Positions 7,418 through 15,850 of a stretch of 64,000 nt of DNA are shown piece after piece. Positions within the stretch are counted from its first letter, which is position 1; each line of letters begins with the position of its first letter. Under the pieces are notes generated by a model. It saw only the letters and a program-made list of their open reading frames with translations. It was not told where the DNA came from and did not search any database. This DNA is from Evansella sp. LMS18. GTDB taxonomy: Bacteria > Bacillota > Bacilli > Bacillales > Salisediminibacteriaceae. The stretch is taken from positions 62,001 through 126,000 of the forward strand of contig NZ_CP093301.1 in assembly GCF_024362785.1 (NCBI RefSeq), written 5' to 3'. Made by a program: the position numbers and the translations under genes.

Positions 7418-8659
7418 TCAATGTACACCCTTAGGAAGCTTTCCTTCAGGGCTGATCAGTGTGAGAGAATACTCTTTACTGAAAATTCGTTCCCCTGTTT
7501 CTTTCACTTTGTTCAGGTCTACTTTATCAATTTCTTCAATTATTTCATCTAAACTTCTGTGTCTCCCTAAAAGAAGCTCGTTCTTGCCATTCCTGCTCAT
7601 TCTGCTGTTTGTGCTTTCCAGCCCGAGCATCAGGCTGCCTTTTAGCTGCTCTTTGCCATTTTTGAGTTCTTTTTCTGTCATACCTTCTTCTTTTATCTTT
7701 CCTACCGTCTCCATAAGGACTTCATACAGTTCGTCGAGCTGGCGCTGAGCTGTACCTGCGTATATCGTGAGCATTCCAGTGTCATGAAAGGCTGAATGAT
7801 AGGAAAATACAGAATAAGCAAGACCCCTGTTTTCCCTTATCTCCTGGAAAAGCCTGCTGCTCATGCTCCCTCCAAGAGTATTATTGAGAAGGATAAGGCT
7901 GTATATTTCTTCCGCATGGAGAGGGAATCCTTCAAAGCCAATACAAAGATGCGCCTGCTCGGTTTCCTTCTTTCTTGCAATAATTTCGGATTTAAAATCA
8001 GGTTTGGTAAGTGATTTATCAATGCCGCTTCCCTGCTTCATAGGTGCAAACACTTTTTCCACATAGGAAACGAATTTCTCATCCACGTTTCCGCATATGG
8101 AGATAACGACGTTTTCTGCATTATAGTATTGATCCATATACTTGATTAAAGACTCTGAAGACAGGGAATCCAGTGTTTCCTCTGTACCGAGAATCGGATA
8201 GCCAAGCGGGTGTTCACCATAGCTGGCTTTGCTCAGGAGGTCATGAACAATGTCATCAGGAGTATCTTCATACATTTTTATTTCCTCCAGAACCACCCCT
8301 TTTTCTTTTTTCAGTTCATTTTTATCGAAAAGAGAATTGAAATACATATCAGCAAGTACATCTACGGCATGTGTAGCATGTGTATCAAGCACTTTCGCAT
8401 AGTAACAGGTGTATTCCTTGGATGTAAATGCATTCACATGTCCGCCGATAGAATCAAAAGATTCGGCTATCTGCTGGGCATTTCTTGATTTCGTCCCTTT
8501 GAAAAACATATGTTCAAGAAAATGAGAGACGCCGTTTTCCTGTTTGGATTCAAATCTTGAACCTGTTCCTATCCAGATTCCTATTGATACTGAGCGGACA
8601 GTATTGTTTGGTTCAAATACAATCCGCAAGCCATTATTCCCTACAAATCGTTTAATCAC
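7418..8659 (-). CDS. mlpA: M16 family zinc protease MlpA (YmxG)
   Basis: A 413-residue pitrilysin/insulinase-type peptidase. The inverted zinc motif HFLEH is at residues 46-50 and the downstream glutamate lies in GVVLEEIKMYEDTPDD near residue 125. The C-terminal half is the usual inactive M16 domain (GGSMSSRLFQEIRENRGLAYSV). In B. subtilis MlpA is a cytoplasmic protease that influences expression of extracellular protease genes. The start is a GTG preceded by GGGAGG. It follows ylxY by 21 bases and is probably cotranscribed with it. Confidence 0.93.
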   Translation of the reverse strand: MIKRFVGNNGLRIVFEPNNTVRSVSIGIWIGTGSRFESKQENGVSHFLEHMFFKGTKSRNAQQIAESFDSIGGHVNAFTSKEYTCYYAKVLDTHATHAVDVLADMYFNSLFDKNELKKEKGVVLEEIKMYEDTPDDIVHDLLSKASYGEHPLGYPILGTEETLDSLSSESLIKYMDQYYNAENVVISICGNVDEKFVSYVEKVFAPMKQGSGIDKSLTKPDFKSEIIARKKETEQAHLCIGFEGFPLHAEEIYSLILLNNTLGGSMSSRLFQEIRENRGLAYSVFSYHSAFHDTGMLTIYAGTAQRQLDELYEVLMETVGKIKEEGMTEKELKNGKEQLKGSLMLGLESTNSRMSRNGKNELLLGRHRSLDEIIEEIDKVDLNKVKETGERIFSKEYSLTLISPEGKLPKGVH

Positions 8660-8680
8660 AATGATCCTCCCTGTATTCCT

Positions 8681-9655
8681 CTATTGTTTCGGGCGGGCAA
8701 TTCTATTTTCACTAAGCACATCGCTGACAGTCCCGATTACCAGCCCTTTTTCCTTTATCCCTGTGATTATAGCTTCAAGCCCTTCTTCAGCAGATGAAGT
8801 AGGATGCATTAAAATCAATGCTCCTGGTTCAGTTTTGCTGACTGTCCTCTCTGCCATCGCAAAAGGCTCCGGTTTTTTCCAGTCCACTGTATCTGCTGTC
8901 CAGAGGATCGTATACATCCCATGCTCCCTTGCTGCTTCCACTACATCCTGCCGGTAACTTCCGCTTGGAGGCGCGAACAATTCCGGCTTCAGATCTAGCA
9001 CGGCTTCAATCACTTCGTTAGTCTTTCTTATCTCCTCATGAATAGCAGCCCGGGATAAATTTTTCATATCCGGATGGGAATATGCATGGTTGCCGATCTC
9101 ATGGCCTTCCTCTACTATCATCTTAGCAAGATTTGGATTATTTTTCACCCATGAGCCATCAAGAAAAAAAGTCGACTTAATTCCATGTTTTTTCATTGTC
9201 TTTAACATGCCAGGAAGATATTCATTCCCCCAGGCTACATTCACCATTAAAGCAGCCATTGGCTTTTCCGGATTACCTCTGTACACTGGTGTCGGCGGCA
9301 GATCAGCCAGTACTGTTTCAGGAGGAACCTGGGTAAAAACTAACTTTTCTTCCTGAAACTCTTTCTCTTCCTTCAGCCTTTCGAAAGAGGCCTGTACATC
9401 AAGCTTTAACCCGTTATAACCTGGTATTGCCTTCCATACTTTATCAATCACAGCATCCACCGGAGCAATTTCATAGTCTTTCTGTCTTTTTAATATCTCC
9501 ATATATAAAGGATCTTCCTGCTTCATTACTGTATCTGCCCTCTCCCGTAATTCGTTTATGTATCCGCTTGTTACAGGATGCTGAACACTGGAAAAAGAGA
9601 TAAGAACGATCAGCAGAAAAGTAAGCCACTGAATAATAAATTTTGATAACATCAA
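8681..9655 (-). CDS. ylxY: Polysaccharide deacetylase family protein YlxY
   Basis: A 324-residue exported or membrane-anchored protein: an N-terminal hydrophobic segment (residues 4-24), an ~80-residue alpha-helical spacer, then a NodB/CE4 domain. The zinc-binding His-x3-His motif (NHAYSHPDM) and a substrate-groove motif (APPSGSYRQDVVEAA) are present. The usual first motif with the catalytic Asp (TFDDGP) is replaced by MVNVAWGNEY, as in the YlxY subfamily, so deacetylase activity is doubtful. It lies between pnp and mlpA as in B. subtilis. Confidence 0.88.
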   Translation of the reverse strand: MMLSKFIIQWLTFLLIVLISFSSVQHPVTSGYINELRERADTVMKQEDPLYMEILKRQKDYEIAPVDAVIDKVWKAIPGYNGLKLDVQASFERLKEEKEFQEEKLVFTQVPPETVLADLPPTPVYRGNPEKPMAALMVNVAWGNEYLPGMLKTMKKHGIKSTFFLDGSWVKNNPNLAKMIVEEGHEIGNHAYSHPDMKNLSRAAIHEEIRKTNEVIEAVLDLKPELFAPPSGSYRQDVVEAAREHGMYTILWTADTVDWKKPEPFAMAERTVSKTEPGALILMHPTSSAEEGLEAIITGIKEKGLVIGTVSDVLSENRIARPKQ

Positions 9656-9790
9656 CTATCCCCCCTCACCTAAAGCTTTATGCGGAAGGGGGACAAGATA
9701 GAACAAAGTGCATTTAGTGTTGTCCAGAGAAGAGGGAAAGGAGCCTCCGCCCTTAGTATTCCTGTATATAAGTTAAATATCGCCGACTGC

Positions 9791-9823
9791 AAAAAAAAGA
9801 CCGGGAATCCACCCAGTCTTTTT
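9791..9823 (-). terminator. Terminator after pnp
   Basis: On the minus strand GACTGGG and CCCGGTC pair around a six-base loop, followed by eight T. It lies 13 bases after the pnp stop. The rest of the 180-bp gap to ylxY shows no other clear signal. Confidence 0.88.
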
Positions 9824-9835
9824 ACGTCTTAAGTG

Positions 9836-11929
9836 TTATTCCTTATCGTCATTGAGAAGAGCTTTTCTTGAAAGGTTAACACGGCCCTGATTATCAATTT
9901 CCGTTACCTTTACAAGAACCTCGTCACCGATAGAAACGACATCCTCTACTTTGTTAACACGTTCTTTTGCCAGCTGGGAAATATGGACGAGGCCATCTTT
10001 GCCTTTGAACAGCTCTACGAAGGCACCGAATTTCTCAATTCGCTTAACTTTTCCTAAGTAGGTCTGGCCGACTTCCACTTCCCTGACGATATCTTCAATA
10101 ATTGACTTCGCTTTTAAGTTCATTTCGTTGTCAGCAGAAGCAATGTATACTTTCCCATCCTGTTCTATATCGATCTTCACACCTGTATCCTCGATGATCT
10201 GATTAATCATTTTACCGCTTGGCCCAATGACATCACGAATTTTATCAGGGTTAATCATCATAGTCAGAATCTTCGGCGCATACTTGCTTAGCTCACCGCG
10301 GGATTCAGGAATAGCATTTAGCATATTCTCAAGGATTTTCATCCTGCCGGTTTTAGCCTGCTCAAGAGCTTCCTGGAGGATTTCTCTGTTGATTCCGGAA
10401 ATTTTGATATCCATCTGCAGGGCAGTAATACCTTTTTTCGTACCGGCAACCTTAAAGTCCATGTCGCCCAGAGCATCTTCCATTCCCTGGATGTCGGTAA
10501 GAACTGATACATCGTCATCCTGTTTTACAAGACCCATCGCAATACCTGCTACCGGAGCTTTAATCGGCACTCCTGCAGCCATCATAGCCAGTGTGCTGGC
10601 ACAAATGCTCGCCTGTGAGGTGGAACCGTTTGATTCAAGCACCTCTGACACTAATCTGATTGTATATGGGAACTCATCTTCAGATGGGATTACCTGTTCC
10701 AGGGCACGCTCACCGAGTGCACCATGACCGATTTCACGGCGTCCGGGACCACGGATTGGCCCTGTTTCCCCAACACTGAACTGCGGGAAGTTATAATGGT
10801 GCATAAACCGTTTTGATTCTTCAATACCAAGTCCGTCAAGAATCTGTACATCACCAAGTGCCCCGAGAGTACAAACACTCAATGCCTGAGTCTGCCCTCT
10901 TACGAACAGACCGGAACCATGGGTACGCGGCAGTACGTCCACTTCTGAATTCAGCTGGCGGATTTCGTCCACTTTACGCCCATCCGGACGGATTTTATCT
11001 TTTGTAATAAGTGTTCGGACAGTTTCTTTTAAAAGCTTGTCCATTACTTCTTTCGCTTCGGAGGAACGGTCCTCTTCTTCTGTAACATATTCTTCTGTTA
11101 CCCTGTCCACTACTGCTTTAATAGCATCTTCCCTGGCATGCTTTTCAACAACCAGCGCAGCTTCTCTTAAATCATCGCCTACTTTGTCGCGGATTTCCTC
11201 TTCAAGTTCCTTATCCGTCTGAAGAAGCTTTACATCACGCTTTTCTTTACCGACTTTTTCCACGATTTCTTCCTGGAAAGCGATAATTTTCTTGATTTCT
11301 TCATGGCCGTACATAATAGCTTCAAGCATTGTTTCTTCAGGTACTTCCTGAGCCCCTGCCTCTACCATGTTGATAGCGTCTTTTGTACCGGCTACTACGA
11401 GCTCGATGTCACTCTTATCAAGCTGTTCAGGGGTAGGGTTAACGATAAATTCCTCATCGATACGCCCTACTGTAACACCTGCAATCGGACCGGAAAAAGG
11501 AATGTCCGAGATGCTTAGTGCAAGAGATGATCCGACCATGGCAGCCATTTCGGCAGAAGCGTCCTGGTCATTACTCATTACTATACTGATTACCTGCACA
11601 TCGTTTCTGAAGCCATCCGGAAACAGAGGGCGGATCGGACGGTCGATGAGACGGCTTGTTAAAACCGCATGGTCACTCGGGCGCCCCTCCCGTTTAATAA
11701 ACCCTCCCGGGATTTTCCCGGCAGCATATAAACGTTCCTCATAGTTTACTGTCAATGGGAAAAACGGCAGATCCTTCGGTTCCTTTGAAGCAGTAGCTGT
11801 GGATAAAACGGCAGTGTCACCGTATCTGACAAGCACAGCACCATTAGCCTGTTTGGCGAATTTCCCTGTCTCGAAAGTCAGTGTCCGTCCAGCCCACTCA
11901 ATTGAAAAAGATTGGTTTTCCTGTGTCAT
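9836..11929 (-). CDS. pnp: Polyribonucleotide nucleotidyltransferase (PNPase)
   Basis: A 697-residue phosphorolytic 3'-5' exoribonuclease of RNA decay, also acting on ssDNA. Domain order: RNase PH 1, all-alpha linker, RNase PH 2 ([20 protein letters not shown]), KH ([15 protein letters not shown]) and S1 ([21 protein letters not shown]) at the C end. The ATG at 11929 is chosen over one eight codons upstream because GAGAGGAG precedes it at about ten bases and the protein then starts [17 protein letters not shown] like relatives. A structured leader precedes it. Confidence 0.96.
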   Translation of the reverse strand: MTQENQSFSIEWAGRTLTFETGKFAKQANGAVLVRYGDTAVLSTATASKEPKDLPFFPLTVNYEERLYAAGKIPGGFIKREGRPSDHAVLTSRLIDRPIRPLFPDGFRNDVQVISIVMSNDQDASAEMAAMVGSSLALSISDIPFSGPIAGVTVGRIDEEFIVNPTPEQLDKSDIELVVAGTKDAINMVEAGAQEVPEETMLEAIMYGHEEIKKIIAFQEEIVEKVGKEKRDVKLLQTDKELEEEIRDKVGDDLREAALVVEKHAREDAIKAVVDRVTEEYVTEEEDRSSEAKEVMDKLLKETVRTLITKDKIRPDGRKVDEIRQLNSEVDVLPRTHGSGLFVRGQTQALSVCTLGALGDVQILDGLGIEESKRFMHHYNFPQFSVGETGPIRGPGRREIGHGALGERALEQVIPSEDEFPYTIRLVSEVLESNGSTSQASICASTLAMMAAGVPIKAPVAGIAMGLVKQDDDVSVLTDIQGMEDALGDMDFKVAGTKKGITALQMDIKISGINREILQEALEQAKTGRMKILENMLNAIPESRGELSKYAPKILTMMINPDKIRDVIGPSGKMINQIIEDTGVKIDIEQDGKVYIASADNEMNLKAKSIIEDIVREVEVGQTYLGKVKRIEKFGAFVELFKGKDGLVHISQLAKERVNKVEDVVSIGDEVLVKVTEIDNQGRVNLSRKALLNDDKE

Positions 11930-11992
11930 ACTGCGAGTACTCCTCTCGTCCATTAATATAGACTATTATTAATAAAAATTTTGTCGTTATCT

Positions 11993-12063
11993 TTGCCTGC
12001 CGGTTAAAGTGGCGCAACCCGGCCTTATCGGCCACTCGGTATTCACCATTCATTTGCCGGCAA
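11993..12063 (-). promoter_or_regulatory. Structured pnp leader
   Basis: In the pnp leader TTGCCGG (12063-12057) can pair with CCGGCA (12003-11998), enclosing AGTGGC/GCCACT (12036-12031 with 12013-12008) and an inner GGCC-GATAA-GGCC. This makes a nested long hairpin about 65 bases before the start codon. pnp mRNA leaders are folded and cleaved for autoregulation in enterobacteria; a similar function here is inference. The fold was drawn by eye. Confidence 0.45.
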
Positions 12064-12078
12064 TGACATATGTACCAG

Positions 12079-12110
12079 TAAATTGGCGGTTTTCCGTCTA
12101 AATTTGGCGG
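12079..12110. repeat. Two direct repeats (T)AAATTGGCGG in the rpsO-pnp gap
   Basis: TAAATTGGCGG (12079-12089) and TAAATTTGGCGG (12099-12110) begin 20 bp apart, about two helical turns, in the 428-bp rpsO-pnp gap. They could be a paired protein-binding site or part of the leader RNA. Apart from these, the leader hairpin and the rpsO terminator, the gap shows only AT-rich DNA with weak promoter-like hexamers. Confidence 0.3.
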
Positions 12111-12323
12111 AAGGTTGGAAAGATTCTCCTGTAAAGTTCCCTACGGACTATAATAACAAATATTTTGCCAATAAGAAATACTATTGTACTTAAGTGCTTT
12201 ATTATTAGTATTATCCACAGTTTCAAATTCTAAAACTCAAACTGTCCAGCCGGCCGCCAAAGAACCCCAGAATCTTTGAGAACCATTACATCCAGCCCTC
12301 TTCCTCAAAATTTATTATAAGTA

Positions 12324-12353
12324 CAAAAAAAGCGGGATTACTCCCGCTTTTTC
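12324..12353 (-). terminator. Terminator after rpsO
   Basis: AAAGCGGGAGTAATCCCGCTTT on the minus strand forms a hairpin followed by a T run of seven, four bases after the rpsO stop codon. Confidence 0.9.
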
Positions 12354-12357
12354 GTGA

Positions 12358-12627
12358 TTATCGACGCAGACCTAGTTTGTTGATGAGCTCACGGTAGCGT
12401 GTAACGTCTTTGTTACGAAGATACGTAAGCAGGTTACGACGCTGACCAACCATTTTCAAAAGACCACGGCGTGAGTGGTGATCCTTCTTATGAGTTCTTA
12501 AATGGTCGTTAAGTGTGTTGATTTGCTCAGTAAGGATAGCTACTTGAACCTCAGGAGAACCAGTGTCATTTTCATGAGTCTTGTACTCTCCGATGATTTC
12601 ATTTTTGCGTTCTTGTGTTAATGCCAT
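12358..12627 (-). CDS. rpsO: 30S ribosomal protein S15
   Basis: The 89-residue S15, which binds the 16S rRNA central domain early in small-subunit assembly. The sequence [19 protein letters not shown] and [18 protein letters not shown] is typical. The reading frame is open further upstream, but the ATG at 12627 has AAGGAGGTGG at ideal spacing and gives the universal start. It is bounded by its own promoter and terminator, so it can be transcribed alone. Confidence 0.98.
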   Translation of the reverse strand: MALTQERKNEIIGEYKTHENDTGSPEVQVAILTEQINTLNDHLRTHKKDHHSRRGLLKMVGQRRNLLTYLRNKDVTRYRELINKLGLRR

Positions 12628-12714
12628 CCGTTCCACCTCCTTCATATAATCCCCATTTGCCTCGCGGGCGTTGGTGAATCGCTCCGCCAAGCTATGGTTA
12701 ATAGAACATCTATT

Positions 12715-12743
12715 AGCATACTAGTATTTAATGTGTTTTTCAA
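12715..12743 (-). promoter_or_regulatory. Sigma A type promoter for rpsO
   Basis: TTGAAA (12743-12738), a 17-base spacer and TATGCT (12720-12715) on the minus strand. A start near 12708 gives an ~80-nt leader containing GCTTGGCGGAGCG and CGCCCGCGAGGC, which can form GC-rich stems. S15 leaders are known autoregulatory targets in Bacillaceae; the fold here was not computed. Confidence 0.5.
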
Positions 12744-12757
12744 GTGTTATTGCAAAT

Positions 12758-12998
12758 GAATGTAAATTTATTTCAACTTTAATAAGAACATTATCTTAAA
12801 AGGTTACTTTGTTGTTCGATTTGCGCTTCAGACGGACGCGTTCTGCGGGCACGGCTTCAACTAATTTTTGACGGCTGAACGCTGTCAAAAATGGATTTTC
12901 AGCTTCTCATGCTTTTCCCGCCAGAGTCGCCGTCTTACGCTGCAATCGAAAAGAAACGTTCATCTATTTTATACAAAGTCTATAGCATGAATTATTTA
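12758..12998. repeat. Imperfect inverted-repeat element, copy A
   Basis: First of three copies of a ~240 bp intergenic element. The well-matched core runs 12786-12964, from GAACATTATCTTAAAAGG to GTTCATC. Inside are TTCGATTTGCGCTTCAGACGG, CTGCGGGCACGGCTTCAACT, the central hairpin TGACGGC-TGAAC-GCTGTCA, and on the far side CCCGCC, CCGTCTTACGC and AATCGAA, which mirror the left arm. The outer ends are more decayed than in copies B and C. It fills most of the ribF-rpsO gap; no ribF terminator is seen apart from it. Confidence 0.8.
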
Positions 12999-13071
12999 AC
13001 CATTCTGAGCTAACGACATACTCATTAATTTTTATTATTGCCAACAAACCCCTTATCTAACCTTCTCAGGT

Positions 13072-14010
13072 TCAGCTGGAGTGCTTTTCAAAAAAATCCC
13101 TGGCTTGGTCTGCGTCCTTGTGAAGCTGTTTGATTAATTCATCCACGGAGGAGAATTTTATCTCGCCGCGCAGCTTCCGGTGCCAGCGGACAGCCACCTC
13201 TTCACCATATATACTCTTACTAAAATCCAGTATATGGACTTCAATAACAGGTTCACCTTCAGAGTTGTCATGGAAAGTAGGTTTATAGCCAATGTTACAT
13301 ACGGCTCTGTGCCATTTCCCTTCCGTGTACAGCTCTGTTATATACACTCCGGTACCGGGCACACAGCTTCTTTCAAGTGTTTTCACATTTGCTGTTGGAA
13401 ACCCTATCGTTCTTCCCCTTTGCTCCCCTTCCACCACTTTTCCGGTAACCGAATAAATACGGCCCAGATATCTGTTTACTTTTTCTATTTTACCATCAGA
13501 GAGAGCTGCCCTTATATTTGTAGAACTGATTTTCTCTTCCCCTGACGTAACTTTATCGACAACAGAAGCAGTAAGTTTACCTCTTGAATGGAATGGGAGC
13601 GTCTCCATCGTTCCTTTTCCAAGACGTCCATATGAGTAATCAAACCCGGCAACAACGTGCTTTACATTCAGCCTGATTAAATAGTCATCAACAAACTGCT
13701 GGGGAGTCAGCTCCGAGAAATTCTTAGTGAACTTCACTACAATCAGGTAATCTATCCCCAGGTCTTCAATTAGTGCTTTTTTATCGGAGAGAGGCGTTAA
13801 ATAATTTACTTTTTCACCTCTCAAAACCTCTTTTGGATGAGGAAAAAAAGTCATTACGCCACTGCGGAGACCTCGTTTTCCAGCCTCTTCCTTTGCTTTA
13901 AGGATAACTTCCTTATGCCCTTTGTGGACACCATCAAAAAAGCCCAGCGCAAGAGCCATATCAGGCAGTTCTCCTGGATATTCGGGATGTTCAGTATATA
14001 TCGTTTCCAA
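13072..14010 (-). CDS. ribF: Bifunctional riboflavin kinase / FAD synthetase
   Basis: A 312-residue enzyme that converts riboflavin to FMN and FMN to FAD. The N-terminal adenylyltransferase domain has LGFFDGVHKGHKEV and the C-terminal flavokinase domain has GRTIGFPTANV near residue 200 and IEVHILDFSKSIYGEEV. Start choice: TTG at 14010, five bases after GAGGTGG, gives (M)ETIYTEHPEYPGE, matching homologues beginning MKTIHITHP. A GTG three codons upstream lacks a separate SD, and an ATG at 13959 with AGGAGA would cut into the conserved N-terminus. Confidence 0.93.
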   Translation of the reverse strand: METIYTEHPEYPGELPDMALALGFFDGVHKGHKEVILKAKEEAGKRGLRSGVMTFFPHPKEVLRGEKVNYLTPLSDKKALIEDLGIDYLIVVKFTKNFSELTPQQFVDDYLIRLNVKHVVAGFDYSYGRLGKGTMETLPFHSRGKLTASVVDKVTSGEEKISSTNIRAALSDGKIEKVNRYLGRIYSVTGKVVEGEQRGRTIGFPTANVKTLERSCVPGTGVYITELYTEGKWHRAVCNIGYKPTFHDNSEGEPVIEVHILDFSKSIYGEEVAVRWHRKLRGEIKFSSVDELIKQLHKDADQARDFFEKHSS

Positions 14011-14036
14011 TGCTGCCACCTCAGTTGTTTCTAACG

Positions 14037-14969
14037 TTATGCATCTGCTGCTTTGAGCATTTTAGCAGGTTTAATCATTCCGATGCGTTTCGGATGCTTT
14101 TGGTATAATGCCAAGCATTCCCCTTGTTGATTATACAGAGCCACAAGGCTTTCGTCTACGTTTATCACTGAAGCAGGCAAAATCGCCCCATTCATCACTT
14201 TTTCTTCCGTCTCAGGACTTATAACAGCTTTAGGGAATTCGGAGAGGGAGTCTTCCATCGAAAACAGGGCGGAAGAGAGTGCATTTTCTTCTTTTAACTC
14301 TTTCAGCCTTTCCAATGTCAGACAATCCTCAGCAAAGAACCTGCCAGACCCTGTTCTCGTCAAATCAGACATATGCGCAGGATAACCAAGTTTTTCTCCA
14401 ATTGTAACAGAAAGTGTCCGAATATAGGTCCCTTTACTGCACCGGGCCCTGAACCGGAAAGAAACCTGGCCGTCGGCTTTTATTACAGGAGGTGAGGTGC
14501 GGACAAGTTCAAATATGGTCACCTGTCTTTCTGGCCTGTCCACAGTCAGCCCTTCTCTTGCATACTCGTAAAGCCTTTTTCCTTTTACTTTGACAGCGGA
14601 AAACATAGGAGGAACCTGAGTGATCTCACCGCGGAGGCTGGACAGCACTTCTTCAATTTCTGCTTCCGTTATTTCACGCTCTACTGCTTTTTCTTCCACG
14701 ATATCCCCGGACTTATCTTCTGTTGTTGTGGAAGTTCCTATCGTTACTTCCCCTTCATATATCTTTTCAGAGGCAGTTAAATATTCGACCAGTTTTGTAG
14801 CTCTTCCAAGGCACACAGGAAGTACACCGTCTACATCAGGATCCAGGGTGCCTGTATGCCCGGCTTTTTTCGTATGGAATATTTTCTTTACTTCCTGAAC
14901 TGCAGCGAAGGAAGTCATTCCAGCTGGCTTCCAAAGGGGGAGGACCCCGCTCGTATTGTCATTACTCAT
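14037..14969 (-). CDS. truB: tRNA pseudouridine(55) synthase TruB
   Basis: A 310-residue enzyme that makes pseudouridine 55 in the T loop of tRNAs. The catalytic Asp43 lies in HTGTLDPDVDG, with GVLPLWKPAGMTS at the N-terminus and a C-terminal PUA-like region. The ATG is preceded by AGAGGTGA. It is 27 bases upstream of ribF, the same pairing as in B. subtilis. It starts after the rbfA terminator and so may have its own promoter; none was confidently identified in 14970-15130. Confidence 0.95.
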   Translation of the reverse strand: MSNDNTSGVLPLWKPAGMTSFAAVQEVKKIFHTKKAGHTGTLDPDVDGVLPVCLGRATKLVEYLTASEKIYEGEVTIGTSTTTEDKSGDIVEEKAVEREITEAEIEEVLSSLRGEITQVPPMFSAVKVKGKRLYEYAREGLTVDRPERQVTIFELVRTSPPVIKADGQVSFRFRARCSKGTYIRTLSVTIGEKLGYPAHMSDLTRTGSGRFFAEDCLTLERLKELKEENALSSALFSMEDSLSEFPKAVISPETEEKVMNGAILPASVINVDESLVALYNQQGECLALYQKHPKRIGMIKPAKMLKAADA

Positions 14970-15133
14970 GATAGCTTCACCTCTTTGATATTAATAAATT
15001 GATCTTTGGCGGGCCGTTATCTTCTTTTGCAGATTGACCATCATTACTGTCAGTACCATGTCCTGTCGCAATGGACTGTATTTCGGGAGATATGTATATT
15101 TGTTATTCTTTGTATAACGGGTAAAAATAAGTG

Positions 15134-15173
15134 TAAAAAAAGAGGGTGTCTCCTTAGAAATTGGGACACCCTC
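15134..15173 (-). terminator. Terminator after rbfA
   Basis: GAGGGTGTC and GACACCCTC pair around a ~14-base loop on the minus strand, with seven T following. It closes the rimP-to-rbfA operon and separates it from truB-ribF. Confidence 0.88.
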
Positions 15174-15179
15174 GCATCA

Positions 15180-15530
15180 TTATTTCTCTTCTGAATTGAG
15201 CTTTCTGAGGAGTTCCTCAATTCTGTTGCCACGTTCGATGCTTTCATCGAACTTAAAAGAAAGCTCAGGAGTTTTCCGCAGCTGAATTCGTTTACCGATT
15301 TCAGACCTGATAAAACCGTTAGCCTTTGAAAGGCCCTGCAGAGTTTTTGCACGCTGGTCATCGTCACCAAAAACGGTTATATAAGCTGTCGCCTGCTGCA
15401 AGTCGCCAGTTACTTCGACTGCAGTTACAGTAATGAATCCAATGCGGGGATCTTTCAGCTCCCTCTGGATTATATCTGTAAGTTCCTTTTTAATTTGCTC
15501 TCCAACACGATTGGCTCGAACATTACTCAT
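15180..15530 (-). CDS. rbfA: 30S ribosome-binding factor RbfA
   Basis: A 116-residue KH-domain assembly factor that binds the 30S subunit near the 16S rRNA 5' end. It starts [17 protein letters not shown] and contains [22 protein letters not shown], both typical. The ATG follows AGGGGTG. It is the last gene before the terminator at 15134-15173. Confidence 0.95.
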   Translation of the reverse strand: MSNVRANRVGEQIKKELTDIIQRELKDPRIGFITVTAVEVTGDLQQATAYITVFGDDDQRAKTLQGLSKANGFIRSEIGKRIQLRKTPELSFKFDESIERGNRIEELLRKLNSEEK

Positions 15531-15568
15531 TTTTCACAACACCCCTGTCAATGGATAGATACGCCGCT

Positions 15569-15850
15569 TTATAACCATTCCCAGGTTATATTCGTTACTT
15601 CCAGACTATGGTGGTTATCTATGACCGCCAAAGCCCGCTGCAATTCTTTTTCAGCCTGGGTTCTGGCTGTTCCTACGGATACGATTGCCCATTCTGTCCG
15701 CTGCCAAACATCCTGATGGTCTGATTCCACCAGAGAGACATTGTATTGCTGGCGTATTCGCGACGCAATACTCTGAAGAACCGCCCTTTTATCTTTTAAA
15801 GATTGCGCATTGTATATGACTGCCTCTACAATGACGGAACCTATAATCAA
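15569..15850 (-). CDS. ylxP: DUF503 family protein YlxP
   Basis: A 93-residue ferredoxin-like fold protein of the YlxP/DUF503 family ([23 protein letters not shown]). It lies between infB and rbfA in nearly all Bacillales and is associated with 30S maturation by context; a molecular role is not established. It overlaps the infB stop codon by four bases, so the two are translationally coupled. Confidence 0.88.
   Translation of the reverse strand: MIIGSVIVEAVIYNAQSLKDKRAVLQSIASRIRQQYNVSLVESDHQDVWQRTEWAIVSVGTARTQAEKELQRALAVIDNHHSLEVTNITWEWL

Noticed and set aside
10227-10727. 166-codon plus-strand frame opposite pnp
   Set aside because: Complete overlap with a strongly conserved gene and Ser/Ile-rich shadow composition; no start signal.
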